From positions 20,364,450-20,428,449 of the forward strand of contig NC_092648.1 of NCBI RefSeq assembly GCF_032118995.1: a stretch of DNA of 64,000 nt. The letters are read 5' to 3'. Under the pieces are notes generated by a model. That model had not been told where the DNA came from, made no database searches, and saw nothing but the letters and a program-made list of their open reading frames with translations. Position 1 is the first letter of the stretch. Every line of letters starts with the position of its first letter. Position numbers and translations under genes: made by a program. Shown here one piece after another: positions 13,001 through 24,766 of the stretch. This stretch comes from Asterias amurensis. Its lineage: Eukaryota; Echinodermata; Asteroidea; Forcipulatida; Asteriidae.

Positions 13001-14798
13001 TGCTTCCATGAAATATCAGGCCTGTATGATAGGCTTTAGGCAGGGTTGGCTTTGGCTTAAAAGTTAAAAAATTAATCATCACCTACAAATAGGTTTGAAA
13101 CCAGGGGCAAGAACTTTGTGTGATAAATTAAATGACGATATTTTCACCTTTTGGTAACCACTTGAATTATACTGTTGATAGATTTCACCGAGTTTTGAAA
13201 CAGCATCCCCAACTCATCAATAAGTATATCAAAGAGCAAAACTTCTCCATGGAATGATAAACAGCTACTTCTGTGGACTCCTAGTTATATTCAGATCAAA
13301 GTCTGACACTCATCATCTCTGCCAAACCAGGGACTTTCATTAATGACCTCCATACCTTCCATACATAATCTTCATACTGTTGTGTAGGGTAAAGGCACAT
13401 CATTTCCACAGCATGACTTGCTTCATTCCATCGATGTGTTAGTAGACACTCCCTCAGGCAAGCTAGTAGCAAAGGGAGGCCTGTCTTCTCTCCAACGCTA
13501 AATCTGTGTGTAACATTCTCTACAGTCAAATGAAATATTAACAAATAATCCGAGTATTAATCTAAATCATCATCAGAACTGAATGAAGAAAACAAATGCA
13601 AAGTAAGTTGAAAATGCAAACCATAGGGGCCTAACGTGCCCCGAACAGGATTCAAATTAAGTCCGGTACAGAACTTTTGTGGAGGGGGAAAGTACTGAAA
13701 GATTAAGTAAGGTTATAGCTGTTGAGATCCAACCAATTAGAAACCTGTGCAAGTTTAAAAGTATGTCACCAGCAGGCGAGACATGCTACTGCGATTCCAA
13801 TCTTCTCTATTCACCATGCAACACTGACATAATATAGCTTGTCCTCTGTCAGGTCAGCCTTAACACATGAGTTGGCTTCCTCAGAACCAGTCAACTTGCT
13901 GGCAGCTCTGGATGTATGTAATAGTGTCCCGCCAGGCCCATCTGTTTAAAACTTGCCCAAAAGTTGTACAGGTTTTTACTTTATGCTGAACAGATTCAAG
14001 TCAAGCCCCATATAAACACCCCAGAGAGCTGTTTATGATTATGGGGCTCATCCCAAGCCAATTTATTGAAGGAAACAGAAATTCACTTTTGAGAAAGTCT
14101 TTGAGACCAGGCAGGTGTTCCTCCTCTTTTTCTTCTTCATCTTCTTCAAGGTTTCCAGGGTCATCAGAATCCAAGATTGACGTGTCCGATGTGTCGGCAT
14201 CACTCACATCCTTAGATGCATCATTTATTGACTCTGCATCATGCAGTGTTTTTCCATCCTAGACAGGGGAAACAAAATAAAAATACTACAGATAATTTTA
14301 GTGAACATAAATATAATTATAAAAAAAATTGGTTCAGCACTGGATTGATGATTTGGTAATCTAGGTGACTTTCATTGGTATGTCAAAAAATTATCATAAA
14401 ATTATAATAAAATGATCTTAAACTGTACAGAGAGAGAGGCGCATCTCAAAATTTGCTCAGCTGTGAAAAAATGTACACTTTCATGTACCCTTCATTTTCA
14501 GGAAATATTTTAATCATTGCAACATTGAATTGAAATAAACGTAATTTTTTTAATCTATTATTTCCCATCCTGTTGGTCTGTTGTAATGACTACGTAAGAT
14601 GGTGGGCTGAGACTGATGATACATTTTGTACGTGGATACCTACCTCCATGGTTTCAGTCATTGTCCCTTAATTTATTGGGGAAAAAAGTTTCACATATTA
14701 ATTTTTCATGTCAAATTATAATAATAATATGTGAGCTAGCTTACCGTTTGAAAATCATCACCACTCGATTCTTGGTCGTTCGATTTGTCCATCGTCAT
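7053..14798 (-). CDS. TAF1A: TAF1A, TBP-associated factor of RNA polymerase I (SL1/TIF-IB subunit A)
   Basis: TAF1A (TAFI48) is part of the SL1 complex that recruits Pol I to rDNA promoters in the nucleolus. Exons, 5' to 3': 14745-14798 (ATG; the next ATG is two codons on), about 14030-14258, 13356-13519, 12124-12188, 11684-11786, 11078-11240, 10353-10450, 9659-9811, 8560-8771, 7671-7831, 7053-7168 (stop). All have consensus sites, and phases agree except at the exon 2/3 joint, which I could not resolve; a small extra exon near 13800-13930 (open frame AASKLTGSEEANS) may belong there. Marks shared with human TAF1A: VEILYSHPGSDP, LLINSYSGMLQYMTW, RPGVWDIF, NPNAFRYLYRFLKR, PWKILAKYL and MRNWWPSYHF. 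The second exon adds an acidic Asp/Glu-rich N-terminal stretch. Predicted ~500 residues against 450 in human. It converges with nesprin and diverges from TAF6L. Confidence 0.93.
7982..8342 (+). mobile_element. MITE family A copy (TAF1A intron), right end lost
   Basis: It begins TTAAAGGCAGTGGACACTA and carries the family's central palindrome (aacttgaggtctcg). It stops at about 8342 without the gtgtccactgccttta right end. Confidence 0.85.
8826..9210 (+). mobile_element. MITE family A, full-length copy (TAF1A intron)
   Basis: A 385-bp element with inverted ends TTAAAGGCAGTGGACAC and GTGTCCACTGGCTTAA and a central inverted block (ctcaagtttagaatttgag). It matches the copies at 31409, 32351, 47335 and 51334. 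Confidence 0.88.
9990..10140 (+). repeat. tRNA-derived SINE fragment
   Basis: Contains a Pol III A-box-like tggctgagcggttaagag and a B-box-like ggattcgagtccg, then a non-tRNA tail (gacacttgtgtcctcgagc). The arrangement resembles a tRNA-Ser/Leu-derived SINE head. A related piece lies near 28600. The 5' and 3' acceptor-stem strands do not pair cleanly, so it is not called a tRNA gene. Confidence 0.6.
10535..10690 (-). repeat. tRNA-like SINE, minus strand
   Basis: On the minus strand it reads tagcttagttggtagaggg (A box) and ggttgcaggtttcagtccc (B-box region), followed by a tail containing caacccaaaattat and cagttcccttgtgg. A plus-strand relative lies at about 11951-12055. Confidence 0.6.
11951..12055 (+). 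repeat. tRNA-like SINE, plus strand
   Basis: Carries cagcttagctggtagagtg and ggttgcaggttaaaatc, the same A/B box layout as the minus-strand copy at 10535-10690, then a tail with gttcaacccaaaaatga. Confidence 0.55.
12221..12586. mobile_element. Near-palindromic MITE (TAF1A intron)
   Basis: About 365 bp that folds almost end to end. The left arm has aacacaatgtccacagattt and the right arm the inverse aaatctgtggacattgtgtt; the centre is aattttcgtctcagtgac / gagacgaaaatt. The right end abuts ctttaa; the left end is less clean. Confidence 0.75.
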
Positions 14799-15302
14799 CT
14801 AAACAAGTAATCATTCAGACACTGAGAAGTTAGAACCATTCAAGTGTGAAGTTGTTTCAAAGAAAACATTTAACCATTGAACAGATTAACAACTAACAAA
14901 CTGGCTGTGTAAAGATTTCGGGAATTACCCCCATCCATGCGGATCACAAAATGTAAACACGTGTGAGAGCCAGGAAGTAGTTTATGACTTGCGCCCTCAA
15001 CTGACGGTAGAGTTCATTTTATCGAAGGAAATTCTATAATATTATTTTGGGGTGACTTTGTAAAACAATAGCTTAAGTTTAAATTGATAAAAGTAATTAA
15101 TAGATTATGCTCTTAAGTTTTAAGTTTTGTTTTTACATTTTTTAAAATACACTTTTGATTTATTTGACATTTGTGATGTGTTCTATTATTTTACCCTCTT
15201 TATAATGGAATCTACTTTTCTCTGAAATCAAAATGGCTGCCTTCATTTGCCATTCTTGATTTCTGTCCGCCGGGAGCCAAAAAGGGAGCTAGCAACTGAA
15301 AC
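14799..15302. promoter_or_regulatory. Probable bidirectional promoter between TAF1A and TAF6L
   Basis: Only 504 bases separate the two start codons, which point away from each other. Seen here are an E-box CACGTG (14958-14963), an ETS-like caggaagta (14971-14979) and a YY1-like aaaatggctgcc (15230-15241), motif types common in TATA-less housekeeping promoters. No TATA box is evident near either start. Motif function is inferred. Confidence 0.65.
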
Positions 15303-18300
15303 ATGTCAGACGATAAAAAGTTTGTGGTGCTGTCAACGGATTCAGTAAAAACAGTAGCGGAGAGTGTTGGTATTGGCAGTTTATCTGAAGAGATTGCTGG
15401 GATGCTGGCAGAAGATGTGTGCTACAGATTACGTGAAATAACTCAGGTAACTTGACTTGCCGTTCTATAATTGTCAATGCTTTGCATGTTGCATTGCATA
15501 GGCCTAAATAAGAGTTTGACGAAATGCGCTATTGTTAACATTGTAACAATAACATTAATGATTATGGTTCAGGATTTTACCCCTTGGAGCGGGAATGTGA
15601 TTGAGACACCATTTAACACCTGGCCGTAAAATTTGTGAACATTCTGCTTTCATAACGATTGTTGTGTTAGTTACTGTACAGTTTTATTTAATGAACTGAA
15701 CTGAACTGTTGTTTGGCGCAATCTTTGAAAATTGCAAATTGACATTCGCGCAAACCAATGTTGAAATTTGCATGCGCACAGGCCATTTTCAAAGATAGTG
15801 GCGAACACACTCTTTTCTCCATACTACTCTAGAATCTAGGATTCAATAGTTCAACTTGTTAAAAACTCATTAAAAACAACAGTTCTGAGACATAATTTAG
15901 AATTGTATGTAAAGTGAACGGTTTGAACCATAAATTTTCATGGCTGTTGTGGGAATGTTGTTGTTGTGTATGGATGGATGAGTGGAAAATGTTGATTTTG
16001 TTATTTATTAAAAAACAAAACAACTTGTTTACATATATTTTTAAGTTAATGCAAGCAAAAAAGATCTTAAGTCTTAGATGGTAACTATCCATACCATTTT
16101 ATATTGCTTTCATACTTGTAAAAATAAGACAAAAGGGAACTTCTTTAAAAAGTAATGTTATAACTTAGTTATTATATTTGATGTTAATATTGTTAGCATC
16201 TTATTAGTGTTTTTTCCCCCTTATTTAACATTGCTTTATTCTTTGTTAGTCTTATTTTAATTATAACTTTTTGCTTCTTTAATCTTTTTGTAAAAGTAAT
16301 ATTTTGTTTTAATCATTTTGTCCTTGCAGGCAAGCACCCAGTTTATGAAGCATGCCAAACGCAAACGTCTGAATGTTGAAGATTTCAACAAAGCACTGCG
16401 GTGGAGTGACGTGGAGGTAAGAATGAAATGAGACCATCAGGGAACGTTGCAATGGCCTCACATATTCTCAACCACCAACAGAGAAAAAGAGAAAGACAAA
16501 CCCATTCCTTACCCTTATTGCCACCAAGGATAGCCGACAGTGTTTACCCTAAATTTTCAATTGAAAGGAAGCAGCACCAGCTGGTCATTTCACGAGTCTG
16601 CCAACCTTTTTACAGGTCCAATGGGGTAGGACATTTAAGTTGAGTACAGAGTAATAATTTAGTCAAGTAATTCTGAAGCTTCACAATATTACACCTCAAA
16701 TATCATTCTGTTCTTTTGATTTTATTTGGTATCCTCTCTAAAATCATTCTTTTTTTTTGTGTTCTCTTTTGAAAATATTACAGCCAGTACATGGCTATGG
16801 ATCCCCTGACCCTGTGACCTTTGTGCCCATCAAAGATTCTGAGCTATTCTTTGCCGAAGATAAAGAGATCAACTTGACGGATATTGCCACAGACAATAAA
16901 GTACTGTCAGGATCTGGCAAGACGTCAGTCAAAGGTAAACAAGATTTTGTTAGAACTAAGTGCTGTTAAAATTTAAGAAAGAAATTTTACTTAAAAATAC
17001 TGATACTGATCCGATATTATTAGAAATTTCCATTGCTCTCTGATAGACCCCCCAAAAAACAGTTTTATACAGTCCACAATCCACCTGTGTTGCATCAGGC
17101 ATGGCTAAATGAAACTTTATTTCCATCCTTCCAAGTTTGAAATTCTACCTATTGAATGTCTGTAAGAGCAGCTAGATAATTTATTTCTTTGGATTTGTTT
17201 GCAGCATCTTGGGTTTCTATTGAAGGAGTCCAGAAACCATCCGGATCTCAGGCTAGTGCAGGTATGACATCAATTAGAGGCCGTTCAGAATTGTCAGTGT
17301 TTAATAATTAATCATTGAAAAGAAATAACTGAAACGGAGAGACTTGTCATTTTTGTCCCCATTTTCATGAGGACTTTATCTTTATGGAAAATGGGTGCAT
17401 CACAAATATGTTTTGACATCTGAGCCCCTCTTCAACACTGCACAGCCCAAACAACCCTGCTTGACTATGTGTTATGCATGTCAATGTTGTTGGAATCAAA
17501 ATGTGTGGGTGTGGAGGTACCATGAACTTGAGGATTTTGATTTCAGAGATCCCTTTACCTGAACATCTGTTGGCGAGTTTGGCTCCCAGGATTTTTTGTT
17601 ACGAAAACAGGTATTGAATAAGCAGAATTTAACTCATGAATATTGCACACTTTTTATCTCACCAGGATTCACCCACCATATTCAAAGTCTGGCGTCCAAT
17701 CTCCAGCAGTATTATAAAGATGTTACCAAGGCAATCTTTGATTTAGATGACCATCAGATGGAGGTAAAGCCATGTTTAGGATTAAATTTAGGATGTTAAG
17801 TTTGCTTTTTGAGGTTTCCATGTATCCATGACCAGAAATGTATAAATATACTTTGAATGAGCAGAGTTATCAGGCAAGAAATTATAGTTTGAGATGAAGG
17901 AGGGTGTACTGTACTGTAAGTCCTTATATTATCGGGCCCCATTACATAAAGCTGTTAAGCAGAAAGTAAAGCTTGGCAAATTTCTTTGCTTAGCAATAAA
18001 TAAGTGAGGCACAGTTGCAAGATTGTTTTATTATTTTTTTAACATTGAAGAAAACTCATTTATCTTTATCAAAATGTATTAAACTATAGAATTTTGGCAT
18101 GTACCGGGTTCCCGCTAATCAAGATTCTTCTATTCTTAGCTCATATTTGAGCTTACATGCTTCATGAAATTGAGCCCTAATCTTTTATACTTTAAAGATG
18201 TTGTGTTTGTGTTCACCATTACAGATAACTCTCATGGATCTGAGGAAGAACACCAAGATATCTGGACTGTTGCCATACTTAGTCAACCTTGCATCTTGTG

Positions 18301-21275
18301 GTATTAAGATGGTCAGTCATGACTTGGGCCAGTTGACACGCCTTCTGCAGCTTGTGGATGCCCTTATTCATAACCAGTCCTTGTACCTAGGACCGTACGT
18401 AAGTACTCCGCTAATCTTCCTACTATTGGGGTGCTTCTCAAGCAAACCAACCCATACCTCAATATGCCACGACAGTTTCATTTTGAGGCACACAAATGCT
18501 TATTGGAGAGAGTTTAATCGATGTTAGAGTAAAGTCATGCCCAAAGGGCTTCTCAATGAGAGTGGTGAATTGGAGAAGCCTGGCCACCAGCTGTAGTCAA
18601 TTACAATGACATTTGGGCCACTGTTGGAAGAGATAAGGGTCTCAACCTTGGTCAATTTCTACTGAAGCTTTATCTGGTAACTGGTATGGTAAAAAAAACA
18701 GAATAATCCTGGGTGGGGTATATAAACTGTTTGAGAAATCCTTAAATTTTCAAACTAAAGCTTAGATGGAGGAAATGTTTACTCTTGTGCGAAACTTTCA
18801 TCGTGGTTTAGTGTAGTTTGATGAGAAGTGGGTTCTGATGATTCGAATGGTTTGAAAAAAAATGTGTTAGAATATTGCAATCTTCATAAGTTCTCACCAA
18901 GTTTATTGTTGTTTTTCTTTGGAATAGCTTGTGCAACTGATATCTACAGTGATGTACTGTATACTAGAACCTTTAGCTGTCTCCATCAATCCATTGAATG
19001 ACCACTGGGCTCTAAGAGACTATGCTGCCAGATTACTCTCTAAAATACTCAGGTATCTATACATTTAGGCAATGCCACAATCATTGGTACACATTTTTGT
19101 TTCTATCCATTTTTTGAAAACTACCGATGTAGGAGTTGTTTGAATACTATGTATATCTAATAATTGCTGTGTCAATGATGAATAAAAAATGCTTGAGCTT
19201 GTTGAAAACAAAATCTGCAACAAGAGTTACTAAATATTCCTCTCTCTGGTAAAATCAAATGTTTTCGATCTCAGGCAGTGCTCCATGGTCATATGGGTCA
19301 ATGTGGCTTGCTGTTCTTGCATGCCTGCAGCTCGAACCTTTGGAGTCGTGTCCTTCTGCAATTCAGCTTAGCTGCTAGTTAGGATGGTTAGCCTCACAAA
19401 ATAAATATTAATTTCATTAGATTTTATATAAGCCTTCAGGTTTGGGTATTGTGGTTGTGTCTGAAGTGCCGGCTCTGGCAGTGGCTATGACTTTAACAGC
19501 ACTTCAGCCAAAAGCCGGGCCCGTAGCCTTAGTCGAAATTGCTTGATTCTAACTCGGCTTGAGCCACTTATTCTTGGCTCAATTTCATGAAGCTGAAAAG
19601 CACACAAATTCACTAAACACATTGCTCCTCTTTTCTTACACACTGACTTTCAATTAATTTTGCAGATCCTCAACTGAGATTGTAGGCCGATTTAGACACC
19701 AGCTCTTAGCCACATTGAAGGAAGTTTTAAGTGACCCAGCAAGACCACTATGTTCACACTATGGGGCTGTTGTGGGACTGTGTGCTCTTGGGACTAGGGT
19801 AAGGGTCTTTTAAAAGCTCTTGAATTTCTAGTTAGGTTGCAGTAACGCTGGGTGGTAATATATGTTGCTGTGGTCATTGTACATGTAGTTGTTTGTTGTT
19901 TTTTAGAGTTTTTAGAAATGTTTGTATTTCTAAATGTTTTTCTGTAATAAAAAAAATAATAAAAAAGGTTTATAAAGCTCTGTATTTAACACACAATTCA
20001 GCCTTTCGCTGCGAAGTTTGAATGTTTTAATAAATCATTAATAATAACGATAATTTACAGGCAGTGGAGGAGGTGTTTGTGAGTCAACTTTCCAGCTATT
20101 GGCCGACTCTTCAGCAAGTCTTGGAAGATACTTCAATCTCCAACTCGCAGGTCAAGGGAGATGGTCACAAGGTTCATGGAGCCATTCTGGTAAATTTGTT
20201 ATTTTGTGTTATCATTTCTCAGATTTAAATGTTTTGGTGAAAATGTTTCAGAACCAAATTACTTCAAAGGGAATCTTTTCATGGAGCCATTCTGGTAACT
20301 TTGTTATTTTGTGTCATCATTTCTCAGACTAAAATGTTTTGGTGAAAATGTTTCAGAACCAAATTACTTCAAAGGGAATCTTTTCTCAAAATAATTCATA
20401 CTGACAACAGCTGCAGTGCTTCTTACAAAATCAGTTTTATGGTCATTTATTTTTGGAGTACTTACCAGTTTATGACTCTACCTTAAACAAAAACACTCAT
20501 CATTTCTTCCCAGGCTGCGGCTGAAATGCTCCTGCGAGCAAGGCAAAATCAACCCATCTTGGAGGACTCTGACCATCCAACCTTTGATCAGTCCCCTAAC
20601 ACCAGCCCTGATCATCAATCAGACTTTCCCTTCGGTTCAGCCAGCCATCTCGTTCATCTCAGCAGCAGTGGCGTTAAGAGCAACGCTGACAAAGATGACA
20701 CCAAACCACAAAAGACATACACAGTTTCTGAGCTGTATAATGAACTCTACGAGTACCTCGGCGACAGCCTTACTCTTAGGATATATCCTTCGGAGCTTGC
20801 GGAGGAGCAGCCTGTCGAGGAACCCCCTAAAGATATTGATCTAATGCGACTGCTGAATGCGGATTCTCATAATGAGCACCTTCATGGAGGAGGATCGCTG
20901 AAGCTAAACAGACAAAAGCATCCCAACAGACCACGCCTTCTCTCTGGAGGAACAGGTAGAGAGGGGCTCCGCCCGCGCCATGGTAAGACACCCAAGAAGG
21001 TCCGTGGGAGAGCTGCCTGTCTCAAGGATGCCTTCCCTTTAGCAAAGACAATCAAGATACACAAGTCTGATTTCACAACACAGTTGAGCGTTCCTGGACA
21101 CTTGGCAAGTTTGCGGACCAAGGGCTCATCTGAGAGTAGTGGGGCAATACCCTCGTGGTTGACAAGTAACTCTGATGTATGGAAGATTAACATGAGGATG
21201 CCTTTGTACGGGAAGAGGAGGTTAAGTGGAGGTCATTATCAGAGAACTGTGAGCGACTTGAGTGCTTGCTTGTAA
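15303..21275 (+). CDS. TAF6L: TAF6L, SAGA/PCAF-complex histone-fold and HEAT-repeat subunit
   Basis: TAF6L (PAF65-alpha) is the TAF6 paralogue in SAGA-type acetyltransferase complexes; its histone fold pairs with TAF9 and its HEAT domain is structural. Ten coding exons: 15303-15446, 16330-16416, 16784-16934, 17205-17261, 17666-17763, 18225-18398, 18928-19052, 19666-19798, 20061-20189, 20514-21275. Phases agree throughout and give 619 residues (human 622). The histone fold (residues ~1-75) has LAEDVCYRLREITQ and FMKHAKRKRLNVEDFNKAL; the linker has PVHGYGS and ELFFAEDKEINL; the HEAT part has GLLPYLVNLASCGIKMVSH, LEPLAVSINPLNDHWALRD and HYGAVVGLCALG; later VSELYNELYEYLGDSL. Details such as LAEDVCYRLRE and the VSHDL block favour TAF6L over TAF6. 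The C-terminal third is Ser/Pro/Lys-rich and basic. Confidence 0.96.
17933..18179. mobile_element. Inverted-repeat element fragment (gggccc/cttaagc family) in a TAF6L intron
   Basis: The left end is cgggccccattacataaagc with gttaagcag; the right end is cttcatgaaattgagccct. It is the same family as the element at 1563-2066, but more diverged. Confidence 0.5.
20173..20387 (+). repeat. 105-bp tandem duplication of an exon end, splice donor and intron
   Basis: Two near-identical 105-bp copies. The first starts inside TAF6L exon 9 (ttcatggagccattctg), crosses its donor gtaaat and runs into the intron; the second repeats the exon tail and the donor (gtaact) intronically. Both copies end ttacttcaaagggaatcttt. 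Confidence 0.85.
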
Positions 21276-23291
21276 CATTCTTGTGAGCATAATCATTGGG
21301 ATGAACTGTACATGTAAAACTACTATTACTCACGTGAAAATGATAACTTTTCTGTCCATTATACCAGAATCTTGTTATTAGGATAGTGCTCAATCAATTA
21401 TCTTTAGGTGAACTGTTAATGTACCTAGGTTCAGTTAAAGATGCTAGGTTCCCTTTTTGGCTGATTTGACCCTGCATTTTATAGTTTTGAGAAAGGCATG
21501 AACTTTATTTAACTGGTAGGTGATTAGTTTATGATAAATAATTGTAAAAACAAGGAATTGTTTGGGCGAAAATTTACTGGATAATCAATGAACTTTCAAA
21601 TTGAGGCTACTTGACTTTATTTTTTATATTATTCAATCATGTATTTTAGATTTAATGAGGTCAGTTATTTCAGTGCTGAAGCCAGTCTTGACCTCAAGAC
21701 CGGTCTCGGACAACAGCTTTATTTAAACAGTGGTTATTTGCGCAAACTTGCCAAGCACAGAAAGTTTTGCTTAGCAGAAACAGGTTGTCAGCCAACATTC
21801 CACAAGGTTTACATTGTTACCACTGGTGCTGAACTTCTTGGAGCATTTTCTGCTTAACTGCTTAATGAAATTGATCCCACCCAGTGGTTTTTATAATGTT
21901 TCATTTTTTACAAGATAGCTTGAAAATGTGGGGAAAGTGGAAAATGTTTATTATTAATTTATTTATAAGAGCTTGGCCAAATTTCATAGAGCTCCTTAAA
22001 GACAGTGTGGTAATTGTCAAAGACCAGTCTTCTCACTTTATGTATCTCATTATATGCATGAAATAACACACCTGTAAACATTTGAGCTCAAATGGTCACC
22101 ATGTTGCGAGATAATAATGAAAGAAAAAGCACCCTTGTCACACAAAGCTGCTTGATTTCGAGACCTCAAATTCTAAATCTGAGGTCTTGATATCAAATTT
22201 GAGGAAAATTACTTCTTTCTTAACTTCAGAGGGATCCGTTTCTCACAATGTTTTATACTACCAACCTCTCCCCATTACTCGTTACCAAGTAAGGTTTATG
22301 CTAATAATTATTTTGAGTAATTACCAATAGTGTCCACTGCCTTTAAATGCAGACATTTTGCTGATGAACTTTCTGCCCAGCAGGTGCTTAGCTTCGTTTT
22401 GTGCTTAAAAGCAGCTCAATTGCTTTTGGCAAAATTGTGATTTATTATTTCGTAAGAAGTATAAAATAAGAATAAAATGCTGTTATCTTGAAACATAGTT
22501 TAAATCTTATGTTCGTTCTTTAGGCACACTAAACACATAGGGTACATGTACATTTGATCAAAATGGTGTGCCTTGTAGAAACTTGATGATTGAAATGAGT
22601 AAGACTTCTGCAGCAACCGGAGATGTACCTGCCATAAATAAACATAATGGTCACCCATCATTATACTGAAGTTTGATGAGAGATGCATTTAATGTGTTCT
22701 CAAGATTTGTTCAATCACTGAAGTATGCACTTCTTAAAGCCAAACGATTGATTATGGGGTTTTATTCTTGAAATGTAATTAATTTTTGACAAACTTTCCC
22801 AATCGAATTTATACCCTAAAGCTTTCATACAAATATTACTTCAACGGCCTGACGTTTCGACCCTATATTTTAGTAAAAGAACTCTGCTATGGTTGAAACG
22901 TCATGCCATTAACTTCAGAGGGAGCCGTTTCTCACAATACGTTAATAAGTTAATGTGTTTTGAGTAATTACCAAACGTTCACCTTCCATCACTGGTTGGA
23001 TAATAAAATAGTTTACACAGTCAATTGCTCGAAAGCTTTTGTTATAAGCGGTGATGACACTATTTACATGATAATTGATTCAAAAAGATAAACCCATCAA
23101 TCTTAACATGATAGCAATACAACGACCACGTGCGCGGCGGCAGCCATCGATCTATCTTTGGCTGCAACCCGTTCATAGTTGCTGAACCGTTATAATAATC
23201 CATAGAGCCACGACCACATGACTTGCTGTGGTTTTGACAATATTTTGTGGGGAAAGCCGTTTTGAACGAGCAAGCGGCTGATGATATCAAG
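21276..23291 (+). other. TAF6L 3' UTR and intergenic repeats
   Basis: No gene recognised. Contains a piece of the gttaaagatgct family near 21434, a gcttaagcag-family fragment (21735-21880), a family A MITE (21996-22346), an AATAAA (22471-22476) and a short family A fragment near 22910-22985. Confidence 0.5.
21996..22346 (-). mobile_element. MITE family A copy, inverted
   Basis: It starts TTAAAGACAGTGTGGTAATT and ends GTGTCCACTGCCTTTAA. The internal gagacctcaaattctaaat palindrome and accttactt-like block are present in reverse orientation. Confidence 0.82.
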
Positions 23292-24766
23292 ATGACGGAT
23301 CAAGTAGTATTAGTTTTGCAAACAGGTGGTAAGTTATACAAAATTATACCTACTCAAAACCCATAGTGAGAAAAGACATTGAACTGCAGTACAAAATAGT
23401 TGGGGGTTATGTAAGGAAACATAAGGGCCGAATATGTTAGCCTACCACACCCGTAATGGCACCATCATAAAGCACGATATCCGTACAATGGGTCACTATT
23501 CCGCCATCAGGCTGTGTTTTCGACCATAGAGCAAGGACAACCAACTGTTGGTGCATAAAAAGCAAATATTCAAACAAATATCACATAACGACTTCAAACA
23601 ACATCCACACACAAGATAAACTCTATTAAAAGAAACGTGTAGTTTCCAAACTGGTTGTTCATTTATTCCGATAGGCTTTATACTTGTTTTCCAATTCTTA
23701 TAATTCAGTATCTGCATTGTCTATACCCTTTTGTGTTTACTTTTTATTCAAAGCCAATGGAAGCCAGGTTCACTATTTTTACCGGACAAAAACAATCTAA
23801 TCTTATCTTCTTTCAACTCCGACCAGGTACAATAGACAAAGACTACCCCCATGTGAAGGGAGGTTATGCTTTTGAGATTGGGGAATCTGCAGTGATGGTT
23901 ATGATGCAGAGAATCCTGACTGATGTGACATTTGAGTATCAGACGGTATGCAGGAAAGATAGTCAGGATATAGATGATGATGACAGGTGAACAAACCATT
24001 TGTGATTTAATATGAATTGTTAACATACTTTTGATTGTCACAGACGGTATGCCTATTCTCGTTTGGTGTTTCCAAACATTTAGTATTTGGCGTAATAGAA
24101 CCTGTGAAAATGTGGGCTCAATATTCGTCGAAGCTGCAACAAAGTAATGAGTGAACAAATAACCTGGTATAATATAATTGTGTTTCGAAATACCTGAGAA
24201 AGGCTTTATGTTTGAAGCCTTTTTCAGATTCAATTTTGGGGTAAACATTACCCTTTTCCTTTAATCACATAACTTCAAATGGGCCGTTTCCAACAATGTT
24301 TTATTCATTATTAAAAAATCTCTCCATTTCTTTAACCAATTATTTTGTTGGGTACGGTAAATAAAATAAAATTTTTTAAACGGTAGGCCTTTTAGGATTG
24401 TAAATCGATTATGTAACTCGATTATGTAATTTGTTACTCTATTTCAAACCTATAGGGAGCTCCTTTGGAAGACCTGCCAGGAGGCCACACAGAAAACCAT
24501 ACTGATCACCCATGGCACTGACACGATGATTGAAACAGCCGCCTATCTTGCTAAAAGAAGGCTCCCCAATAAAAAGATCGTTCTAACGGGAGCATTTCTC
24601 CCAGCTACCTTCAAGAAGTCAGAGGCAGAGTTTAACATTGGAGTGGCACTAGGGGCACTTCAGTGTTTGACAGTGTGATGTGTACATTGCAATGAGTGGC
24701 AGAGTGCTTCGTTGGGATAAAGTGACTAGGGACAATCTCAATGGAAAATTTATTGCCATTTTATAA
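23292..24766 (+). CDS. Short asparaginase-domain protein, frame broken near the 3' end
   Basis: Exons: 23292-23328 (ATG), 23827-23986, and 24456 onward, with consensus splice sites and matching phases. The protein starts MTDQVVLVLQTGGTIDKDYP, carrying the TGGT nucleophile motif of the asparaginase/glutaminase family, and has THGTDTMIETAAYLAKR, the second Thr-Asp active-site motif, then KKIVLTGAFLPATF. It would end after ~168 residues, covering only the N-terminal catalytic domain (full asparaginases have 320 or more), as in compact bacterial asparaginase-domain proteins. The frame from exon 3 meets TGA at 24676-24678, but homology (CDVYIAMSGRVLRWDKVTRDN) continues in the +1 frame from 24674 to a TAA at 24764-24766. 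One extra base in a TG-rich stretch near 24673 explains this: assembly error, allele or recent pseudogene. Substrate unknown. Confidence 0.82.

Noticed and set aside
13148-13269. Possible extra TAF1A exon (frame with DILIDELGMLFQNSV)
   Set aside because: Phases do not fit, while joining 13356-13519 directly to 12124-12188 gives VWK-CGVEILYSHP, which matches human TAF1A without it.
17547-17610. Possible TAF6L exon (frame EIPLPEHLLASLAPR)
   Set aside because: Including it shifts the frame of the well-conserved next exon; skipping it keeps phase and homology.
20882-21193. Minus-strand 103-codon frame
   Set aside because: It is the antisense shadow of the last TAF6L exon.
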